Assembly (NCBI RefSeq): GCF_016802725.1
Contig: NC_052667.1
Span: 19,936,846 to 20,000,845 of the forward strand
From: Solenopsis invicta
Lineage: Eukaryota; Arthropoda; Insecta; Hymenoptera; Formicidae
Length of the DNA: 64,000 nt
Direction: 5' to 3'
The translations under genes were made by a program, and so were the position numbers. Each line of letters opens with the position of its first letter. The first letter of the stretch is position 1. The notes beneath the pieces are model-generated. The model worked only from the letters and a program-made list of their open reading frames with translations, was not told where the DNA came from and searched no databases. Of the stretch, positions 23,326 through 33,533 are shown piece by piece.

Positions 23326-24434
23326 GCCGTAAATTGTGAAAATTTCACATTTCGCGTCTTTCCCTACTACACTATGTATTACTTTAGATTGATTATTGAT
23401 TATTTTGTAAACGTCAACATCCCAGGAGATGAAATTAACGGATGGGCACTTTTAAATTATCAGCATATTTCAAAATATGCGATATATTTTCATGAATTGC
23501 GCGTTTTAGACGATTTTTCAATTTCAAGGACCTACCAAAAAAAATACTTTATATATGTTTATAAAAATTATATTCTTACTACTTTCAATAATGTACAAAA
23601 CAATAGTATAATTCTTTCAATCTTTTAAAATATGAATTTTGGCCACTTTTGGAGGTCTCCTGGCCCACTGTGGGGCGCCACACTACGATGGTTTCATCGT
23701 TTGACGTCGTGAATGTACCGTTTAGGTAATTCATCTGCAAAATAAAAAAATTAAAAAAATATATAAATATATACTATTTTTTGAAAAAATATACATATAC
23801 GTATGTATAATAACGCAGTTATTATGTACAGGATATTCAGCAACAGGTGAGAGAAAACTTAAGTTGTGATAAAATAAGATAAAGATCAAGAATAATCAAA
23901 TTACGATTAAGGCTTTGTTTCTTAATTGTAAATACTTAAATATTCCTATGTCTTAGACCAGTGCTCGGAGTTAGTTGCTCATTTCGAGCCGATTCTTGAA
24001 GCGACGCCCACTGTCCCCCCACTACCGCTCGCCGCTCGACAGTCGAGCCGGCAATCACGCGGCAGGCGCTTTGCATCAGGAGCGTCCCTGAGTGAAAAAC
24101 ACGCTGGTAGCGTACCAGTCGAGAAATTTGTTATAAAAACTTTTCCTTTTAACTTAATTTTTATAATAACAATAATGTACGGTAATTAGAATTTAAACAA
24201 TAGTTTTCCACATCACCTCTGAGGTACTATTACAGATGCGTTTTTTTTAATGTGGTTTCCCCAGTAGGCCTAGTCCACTAAAAAATTTAAGAAAATAAGA
24301 TATACAGCTCAAGATTAAAATATTTTATAATGTAAAATACTTGATGAAATACAAATACGGTAGAGTAGAATGTTTCTTTATGTATTTTACTGCGTAAAAC
24401 GCAGAATAGGTTTTTTAACTAATTTTCTAAAAAG

Positions 24435-26219
24435 TTAATTTGATTTTCTGAGTCGTTTGCACGATACTAAAGATGATATATCTACGGGGATTGTGGATGT
24501 ACCAATTCGCATCAATGAAGATAATGATGCATCATTCAAACAGGAACGTTTATCCGTTTTTATGATCTTCATTTTAGAGAAGGAGCATTCGCAGAGATAT
24601 GTGGATCCAAACATAGAAAAAATTCGAAGACCAAAATTTCTAAGTTGTGGATAACGTGATACATCTAAAATTTTGAAAAACTCGACCCCTTTTTCTTGCC
24701 GTGCTTTTAAAGAAATGTCACACTGTAAATCGCAAAGTTCTTCCTGAAATTCTAGGCTTTGTTCCTCGATTTGTACAGTGAGCGGATTTTCAAAAAGAAT
24801 TAAATCTTGTCTTAACGTTTCAAAATCATTAAAGCGCGTATTAAATTGACTTATTAAAGACTCAATTACATGAAATTGGTTTTCAAAATTACATTTTTTG
24901 TCGTGTTCTTTAAAGAGAATCTGGCAGGATGGAAAAAAATGAAAATTATTATTTTCTAAATGATTTTTAAATAATATTAATTTTCTGCGGAAAGAATCGA
25001 CATGGCTAACGAGTTCTGAAATGGTTTGGTCAGTTTTTTGCAGCTTTAAGTTTAAAGTATTTAAATGATTCGTCATGTCAGTTATTAAAGAAAGCTCGCA
25101 AAGTGAATCTAAATCTTCAAAAAAAAATTTAAATTTATCATATTCAGCAGGAACCTGATCTTGCAAGAAAAGGAAGACCTCTTTTCTTATTGCGAAGAAT
25201 TTTTCTAAACATTTCCCTGCGCTGAGCCATCGAACTTCACAATAAAGGGGCACATCTGTATAAAGTGCGTTATGTTCCTCAAGAAAGTTTTGAAACTTCC
25301 GATGAGAAAGGAATTTGTGACCGCCTTTAATTACGTTAATAATTTTTGTGACGGTTTGCATTGCAGTGCATAATTTTACAACTTTCCCGCATAACGCTTC
25401 TTGATGTATAATGCAATGAATAATAGGAAATTTTAAACCTTGCTGCTTTATTTGACCGAAGAATCCATTTTTTGAACCTACCATTGCTTTTGCACCATCA
25501 GTTACAATAGCCGAACATTTTGAAAAATCTATATCAAATTTTTGAAGAGTTTGGTTAACAGCTTCAAAAATATCAATTCCCCTTGTTGTATTATGTAACG
25601 GAACTAAATCTAAAAGCTCCTCGACATGTAAGAAATCGTTTTGCACGATTCGAGCAAAAATACTCAATTGACTCACATGCCGATTATCGGTGCTTTCATC
25701 GAGACATAATGAAAAGTAAGAGCAAGATGCTAATAAAGATTTTAATTTATTTTTTAAAGAAAAAGCAATGTCTTCGATCCTTGATTTTATAGTTTTGTCA
25801 CTTAGTGGAATGCTGCTAGCTTCTTCAAGAGTCAAAGAATTTCCGAATGACTCTACTGTTGTGATGAGGCACTCTTTTACAAATTGTCCTTCAGTGAAGG
25901 GCTTAAAATTTTTCGCAATTAAATTCGAAATTGCGTATGACGCTGTAAGAGCTTTTACTGAAGATGTAGGATTTTTGATAAAAGAATTCGAATAACCTTC
26001 TTGATAAACTAATTTTAAGCCCTCAATTATATCGAATTTCTCCTTGTCCACATATTCTGAATAATCACTCGAATGTTTGATATTATAATGCCTATGAACA
26101 TTATATTTTTTTACAACGGATGGTTCATAACCACATAGAAGACAAGTGGTTTTATTGTTAATTAATGCAAAAAAAAATTCTTCCCATGCCTTATCAAAAG
26201 ATTGAACGTATTTATCCAT
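24435..26219 (-). CDS. hAT transposase, intact, 594 aa
   Basis: Cut-and-paste transposase of the hAT superfamily, of the kind related to GTF2IRD2/ZBED-like domesticated genes. An N-terminal BED-like zinc finger uses Cys26, Cys29, His44 and His49. The RNase-H-like core follows, with LCLDESTDNRHVSQL (first catalytic Asp region, about 170-185), IVTDGAKAMVG and HCIIHQEALCGK. The C-terminal dimerisation segment reads YLCECSFSKMKIIKTDKRS, the usual hAT ending. The frame is open from ATG at 26217-26219 to the stop with no break, unlike almost every other transposon gene in the window. It may be active or recently active. It lies wholly inside the TSD-bounded element. Confidence 0.88.
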   Translation of the reverse strand: MDKYVQSFDKAWEEFFFALINNKTTCLLCGYEPSVVKKYNVHRHYNIKHSSDYSEYVDKEKFDIIEGLKLVYQEGYSNSFIKNPTSSVKALTASYAISNLIAKNFKPFTEGQFVKECLITTVESFGNSLTLEEASSIPLSDKTIKSRIEDIAFSLKNKLKSLLASCSYFSLCLDESTDNRHVSQLSIFARIVQNDFLHVEELLDLVPLHNTTRGIDIFEAVNQTLQKFDIDFSKCSAIVTDGAKAMVGSKNGFFGQIKQQGLKFPIIHCIIHQEALCGKVVKLCTAMQTVTKIINVIKGGHKFLSHRKFQNFLEEHNALYTDVPLYCEVRWLSAGKCLEKFFAIRKEVFLFLQDQVPAEYDKFKFFFEDLDSLCELSLITDMTNHLNTLNLKLQKTDQTISELVSHVDSFRRKLILFKNHLENNNFHFFPSCQILFKEHDKKCNFENQFHVIESLISQFNTRFNDFETLRQDLILFENPLTVQIEEQSLEFQEELCDLQCDISLKARQEKGVEFFKILDVSRYPQLRNFGLRIFSMFGSTYLCECSFSKMKIIKTDKRSCLNDASLSSLMRIGTSTIPVDISSLVSCKRLRKSN

Positions 26220-26589
26220 CCTCTATCTATCACACGTATCACTATCACATATAGCACAATCACAAATAGCTCTAACACGTTAATAATATCTTCTGTTTTT
26301 ACGCGTTTAGCTACGAATCCTGAAGACTCAATAATCTTAATAAGAAATAAGTTTATATAAGATTATATATACAAATTATATATGAAAATATAAGATTATA
26401 TATTAAGAAGTAAGAATTTTAACGTACACGTGTCGCCTGCGCCTCACTGGTAAACAACTATTGAGAAATAGAGAAAGAGGAAAAACAATTGCATATCAAC
26501 GCGCAGCAGGAGTAGGTGCGCGCTATAAAAATACAAGCAAAGTATAATAGTGAACTTGTAAACATTATTTCCTTTTTTTTTAGTATAAT

Positions 26590-27135
26590 ATTACCATTAA
26601 ATGCATTTAAGGAATGGATAGATATGTGTAATCTTTTGACAAGGCGTGGGAATTTGTTTTGTATTAATTTATTATATAATAAAACCACCTTTTATGTAGT
26701 TACTATCTGCCGTAAAAAATGCCATCGTCAGACATTATAATATTAAACATACACACAAGTGAGTATTCAAAATATATGGACAAGAAGAAATTCGATTTGA
26801 TTGAGAAATTTTAAAATAAATTCATCAAAAAGATTGTAGTTTCTACAAATATAAGGTTCGAATCCTTATGCCGATAATGCTACATCTTCAGTAGAAGCTC
26901 TTATAGCGTCGTACATAATTTTGAATTTAATTGTAAAAATTTTAAGCCGTTCACTAAAGGAAAATTTGTAAAGAAATGCCTTATCGTAACAATAGAGTCG
27001 TTCAAAAATTTTTTAACTATTGAAAAAGTGAGCAACATTTCATTAAGTGACAAAATTGTAAAATCAAGAATCGATGAAAGCTTTTTTTTCGAAAAAAAAT
27101 TAAAATTTTTTTAGCATTGTATTCTTTTCCCGCGT
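26590..27135 (+). pseudogene. Decayed inverted copy of the hAT transposase 5' part
   Basis: In shifting plus-strand frames this reads LLYNKTT, then HTSEYSKYMDKKKFDLIEKF, FKPFTKGKFVKKCL and SLSDKIVKSRID. These match residues of the intact minus-strand protein (LINNKTT, YSEYVDKEKFDIIEGL, FKPFTEGQFVKECL, LSDKTIKSRIED). Frameshifts and stops are present. The rest of the gene is missing, and the sequence passes directly to a copy of the 3' untranslated end and TIR. The pair is head to head with about 370 bases between the starts. Confidence 0.8.
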
Positions 27136-27689
27136 TAAAGATGATGTATGTCCTAGAAACGACTTAGAAGATCAAATTAATTTTTAAGAAAAATAGTTAA
27201 TTCTCCTGTTCTCGTGTTTAATTAAATGTTTTACATTAAAATATTTTATTCTCGAACCGTATATTTTATAATCTTCTTAGATATTTTTGTAGTCAAATAG
27301 ACATACGAGAAAAACCACTTTAAAAAACGCAATAGTACTTCAAAGGTGATGCGAAAAACTTATCTTAATTCTAATTATCGTACATTATTGTCATTTATAT
27401 TTTTGCAAAAATATATAACAGAAAATGTAAATAACAGATTTTTATAAATAAAATTTTCTCTAAATAACAGAAAATTTTATTTATAAAAATTATGTAAAAA
27501 GAAAAATTTTTTACGACAAATTTCTCGAATGGTACGCAACCAGCGTATTTTTCACTCAGAGACGCTCCTGATGCAGAGCGCCAGCCGCGCGATCGTCGGC
27601 TCGATCGTCGAGCGGCGAGCAGTAGTGGGGGGACGCTTCGAGAATCGGCTCGAAATGAGCAACTAACTCCGAGCACTGTCTTAGACAAT

Positions 27690-28240
27690 TATATATGTGA
27701 ATTTTTTAACATTTTCCTAACTACAAAATCAAGAATAATATACAATTTTGATAGCATTATCTTTTAATTATTATATCTTTATATTTACGTGTTTTTCAAC
27801 ATTTTTTTATACGAATGTTTAAACAATTATAATTAAAAAATAAAATTTTTATCGCAATTTTGTTTTTCTTGATTTTTGTTTTATTTTATCATTTAGAATT
27901 AAAAATTTTCTCCCATTTGCTTCCAAACTCTGTATAAACATATATAACATCTAGCTACATTCATATATTATTATAGTTTAGAAGAACGTATATTAGCTAT
28001 AAGAATGTCGTCAGTTTTCAAAATTTCATTAATGCTGTTTTGTGCGAATTTTCAATATTATCATATTATTTGTGTCAATATGATCAAAAAATTTAAAAAA
28101 GTAAACAATATTCACACAAGAAAACTTGCATTAATAGATAAAATTATCAGAACGCTATATCTTAAACATTATTTTGTAAATAAAATATTAATAAAACAGT
28201 AAAATTTCGTTTTTATTTAACAAGAACTCAACAGGCTTAA
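27690..28240. other. No gene seen
   Basis: AT-rich DNA between the hAT element and the FBXW9-like gene. The short ORF drawn here on the plus strand is low complexity and not supported. A possible short last exon of the FBXW9-like gene (minus, about 28242-28268, ending LFGEH) lies just beyond. Confidence 0.5.
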
Positions 28241-28408
28241 TGTTCACCAAATAATGATGAAATCTGATTTTAAAATTTAACTATAAGTACAAATTTAATT
28301 TTTAAACTACATTTTTGACTATATGTATATAAATACGTTCAATAAATTTTTTCTTGAAAGACAACAATGCAACACTTTATACAAATTTTTTACGAATATG
28401 TTACTCAC

Positions 28409-31400
28409 ACTTTTAATCTCATTAAACTCGTAGAACTCAGACAGCAAAATAGCAATTGATTTTGACGGATCCGTAAGGCTCGAAACGTTGCAATATCCCG
28501 TGGTGCTCGTTATCAAACATCCTCGCGTCAGATGCACCCCTGTTATATAATCTGAATACCCATCGGAAATAGATTTTGCCAACTTAAAACCGTTCTTTGG
28601 ATTTAGCACGTGCACCATGCCTTTCGTGTCCCCAACGCAAACCCACTCCTTTTGCATGCTCATGCATGTGGCTTCATTTGGAAACTGAAATGTATATCCA
28701 CGATGTAATAATAATATTTGTTTTAACATTAACGGCATTAGGGAATCGTAAAATAAATTAAGGACATTTTTTTATTAAAAGATATTTTTGAATAATGAAA
28801 TACTTTCATATATAACTAAATATATATCAAAATGGTACACATTTTTTCTGTTATTAGCACACACTTTTGTTAAAGTACTTAAAAACTTAGTCATAGATAT
28901 AGATCTGCAAATAATTTTGTTAAACCAAGATTATGCAAAACGATAAGAAATGTTACATAAAGTTTTGATATTTTGGTTTGAGCGTCTTGCACAATTATTT
29001 TGATATCAACAAACTAACAAAACTATTTCAAGATTTTTATACAGCTAAATTAAAAAGAAATACTTTAGAAAAATCTTTCTTCACCGCGGTGAAATCATCC
29101 TTTGTTTTTTTTCTATATCCGTGTATATTTTAATTATTTAAACTGTTTGAAATTATGTCTATTAAATCTAATTCAAAATTTTAATAAAAACTTGTCGATA
29201 ATATTTGAAATTTTACTTTTTCTGAGGATCTTAAAAATATGGAATAAAATTACTGTAATAGTATTCATGGTCCTCCCGGCCCTTTGATCCCAAACGCACA
29301 CCGTTTCGTTGAGAGACAAGATGTATTCCGAGTCCATAGCAAGCTTTTTCACGGGTCCGTTGTTCGGCCGGTAGTTTCTAATCGGCTTGTGTCCTAATCT
29401 CGAATCAAACAAAAATACGCTCCCACGTTCCGAGCCTGTCGCAAAGAGAGATTGCTTTGGACACGAGGATATGCATTTCGCGCAATTCGGCTCATTCCTA
29501 GAATGTTTGATATTGATAGAAAACGATACCACCTAATTGATAATATTGATAAAAATTTCGGTCTGACGAGTCTGATCTATAGAATTGAGTTTCCGAATCA
29601 TTTGTCGACAAGCGAGATACGGAAAGTGGTACGTGCATTTTAAGTATTTTATATTTTTTTATCGCGAATCGACCGAAACAAGTAGTCTTTTGTTATCACG
29701 TACGTGTAATACGTTGTTAGCTGGACGAAGCCGGTGTCCATGAGCATACACGACTTGACGGTCTGGTTCCAGCTGCAACTGTAGATTGTGTTGTCTATCG
29801 CCGTCAGATCCAAAATTTCTGTGTTATGCACGAAATCGATGCGAACGGGGTTTGCTTTGATTTCTAGTCTAAAAAAGGATTCCCCAATGTCGTGAGAGAG
29901 TAGCTCTTCGTGCGATGGAATTTTCCAGGAAAGCAGACTGTAATAACTCCCGGCTACTATACAAGTGGTCCCATCCTAAGCATTAAAATCGTCAGCATTA
30001 TATTGTTGTCTACGGGAAGAAATATCCACCCAAGAACAAATTATATCAAAATAACATTAAAATAAATCATGATTGATTGAAAAGTGACTTTTAATCCGAG
30101 ATTACTACTTATATCTTTCTAACGTTAATATTCTGAGTAAAAGTTCATTCACATAATTCAAAACTTTATACACTTTTATGAATATTTTTCTCTTTATACG
30201 TTACAAGATACTAAAATAACTGCACCAGCATTTAATGTAAAAAACCTTATTAAACATTATTTTAAATTATCAATACTTTAAAAATAAAACTATACTAAAC
30301 CTTATTTAGCGTAAAATGTACATATAGTTGCGCTCTAATAACAGTTTAAAAAGTTTTGTACAAAAGTTGATTCTGACTGATTTTTCACATTGAATCCTAA
30401 TCTATCATCAAAATTCCCAAATTCCACTTTAAGATATAAAACTTTTTTTAATATACAATATTATGAGGTTTTATTGAATTTAAAAAAAAAATCAGAATTA
30501 TGAGGTTTTATTGAATTTAAAAAAAAAATTCAGAATTATTGAGCTTTTAATTCGTTTTTCTACATGAAAGTCATGTAGATATTATAAGCAAATTTTCATA
30601 TTTCTGTAAATATGCAGTCTTCCATTTTATTCCTCTTCGTTTCTCTACTTCCATTGCACATATTTTAAAATCTTTACTAAAAGACATAATGTTCGATTAA
30701 AAAAAAATTTTTATTTCTATAACATAAAATCGCAAAATATAATATGATAATCTCACGTTATTCAAAAAATCTTTAAACTCGCGTTCAATTGCATTTTCAA
30801 TTTCTTTCGTTCGTTATTTAAAAATCTTTACTTTCTCCGTCTTCTTTAATTCCTTTTTCTTTTCTATTTGTTTCTATTTTTTTACTATTTAAATGCTAAT
30901 AGATTCATTAATGCCTCCTTAAAAATTGAGACAGTCGAATAATAAACTAGTTATAATAAATTATTTATTATTATATATAACAAATAATTATTATTTGTAG
31001 TAATTATAATTATAATGGGAGGGCCCCAACTGCCTATAAAGCGATTGCTTACAGCATTGATAGCCAGTCGCAGCTAAGTCTTCGTGCTTGTATCGTTTAT
31101 GTGATTTTATATATTTTTCTCCAGTTCAATGAACTGCGCGCCAAATTAATTTTTAGTCATAACACAATTTTACATTGAAAATATCACGTATTATTAAACA
31201 TTAACTCCACCCCCCCCGAAAAGCCTGGCTGAGGTGATATTTTTTGCAATATTTTCTTTACAGTTTTTTTTATGGGGGAAAAGGGTTAATGTTTAATAAT
31301 ACGTGATATTTTCAATTTAGAATTGTGTTCTGACTGAAAATTATTTTAGCGCGCAATTCATTGAACTTGACGAAAGTATATAAAATCACATAAACAATAC

Positions 31401-33490
31401 AAACACGAAGACCTAGCTGCGACCGTAGAAGGCATCCTTTTTTAACTAAATTTTTATTCAAACAAATAATGTTTTGTAGAACCATATGTTATTTCAATGA
31501 AACAAATTTCAATAAATAGGAATGCTGAATCTAAATAGGCCTTTTTCTGTGTAGGAAAGATTTGTAGGCAAACGTGCGGTGGCTATCGATTTTGTAGGCA
31601 ATTGGAGCCCTCCCATTTTTTCAATAACGTATATTGAACTGATCTACCAGTTATATACACGTATCGGCACAAGTTGTTCACAGGTCATCACGAGAGAATT
31701 CGTAGCGATTACAGAAATCAAGCAACGTTTAGCGGAGTCTTGACTTGAATGAGTGACCGCTTGGAAATTTCCCAAAAAAATATTCCTAAGAATAGAATTT
31801 TTCTTGCAAAAATTTTTTTAAAATATTATATTATAAAATATTATTTTGTTCATTGAGATTATGTGGTATAATATATTTATGCGGATATTTCAAACAAATT
31901 TTAGATGATGTTATTTAATCATTTTATCATATACATGTATGACCATGGCTTTATATGACTAAAATTCATATATGAGCATATAGTATTATTTCCTGTATGA
32001 ACATATAAGAGGTTTTTTCTCTGAGTTAATCCATTCTAAATGAATTTTTTCAAAAAAATGTATAAAATTTTAAAAATGCGCCGATTATAAGGAGAATATG
32101 TTACTCTTTGAAATAACTGCTGTACTACTGTTAACAGATGAAACACAAGTTATAGTATTTTTATTTTTTAAATAAAAGTAGTGGTTTCTTTAATTTCTTT
32201 TTGAATAAAATTAAACTGGTACTATCTGTGTATTTCTATTGAAAAATCTATTCTAATTCAAGTGGAAGTATTTAATTGAAAAAAATTTCAATGAAATATA
32301 CATATAATCTCAAAGAAATAACCTCCAGGCACCCTTTTTTAGGATTATCTTTTTGAAACTCTTTGCCTTCCGACGCCATTTTTAACAAAACGACAAATGA
32401 TATTTGACGTTATAATCTTTTAACATAACCAACAAGGCTACTAGATGGCACTAATAAAATATTTCGGTGTTACCATTTTAAACGCAGACCTCAGAATTAT
32501 TTTTTTCTTACGTACTATGTATAGTACAAATGTACCCAGGAGGTTAAAGAAGAAACAGAAATATAAAATTTTATTAAAATAAAAAATTTTTAATCTACAA
32601 AAACTTAGCGCTGCTAGATGACTAAATATAATGTGTGTTTTGTAATAATAAAATAATAATTTCTTTTAAGGTCAAAATATTGAACAATAAATTATAACAA
32701 GCCACAAATAAGGTTGAGTGGAACAAAATAAAAATTTTACAATAATACTTTAAAATTTAAAGTTTCTCTATATACAGATTTCTTATACAATTATGTATAT
32801 AAATATGTTTCGGATTTACATGTCCGTCTTCAGTATGTTACAATTCCGATAATGTTGTAAAATATAATAGTTATAGTTACTTAGAAAATTATAATGACTT
32901 ACAATGTTACTTAAATGTTAAATTTAATCTTCAACTTACTTCGCATAATTACTTTTGTAATGCATACCTTACAAGTGTTACATTTATGGCATTCTTTCTT
33001 AAATCAATTCCTCTCATGACTTATCTAACTGCTCCAAGTTTTTGTAGTTTAAAAATTTTTTATTTCAATAAAATTTTATATTCCTGTTTTCTCTTTAATT
33101 CGTTGAGATTATATGTGATATATTCCGTTAAAACTTTTTACAATTAAATAAATCCACTTACAGTTAGAATAGATTTTTCATTAAAAATACATAGATAATA
33201 CCACACAGATTGCACTTGCATTTTATTTGTTAAAAGTAGTACAGCAGTTATTTCACAAAGCAATATAATTTACCTTATAATTTGCGCATTGTAAAGATTT
33301 CATACATTTTTTTGAAAAAATACATTTATATTAGATTGAATTTGAGATACTTATTTTTTAGACTATACTATTTATGTTGAAATAGGAAGATTTTTCAATG
33401 ATAATACAGAAATAGTATTATTTAGACTTGGATTTTGCAGAAAATAAGAAAGATTTAAGAGATACACACACACGCACGCAAGCACGCACG

Positions 33491-33533
<43 letters not shown>

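Larger units (their letters stand above)
23959..27678 (-). mobile_element. hAT element, head-to-head dimer, with 8-bp target duplication
   Basis: Both outer ends start CAGTGCTCGGAGTTAGTTGC (inverted), and similarity between the arms continues for about 200 bases and then patchily to about 24330/27300. TCTTAGAC lies immediately outside both ends (23951-23958 and 27679-27686), a perfect 8-bp target duplication as expected for hAT. Inside are an intact transposase gene (minus, 24435-26219) and, facing it, a decayed and internally deleted copy of the same gene (plus, about 26590-27130). The element is therefore an inverted dimer whose two outer ends are both 3' ends of the hAT unit. It moved as one piece, since a single target duplication surrounds it. 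Confidence 0.85.

Noticed and set aside
29102..29643. Plus-strand ORFs over the FBXW9 exons
   Set aside because: Antisense shadows of well-supported minus-strand WD40 exons.
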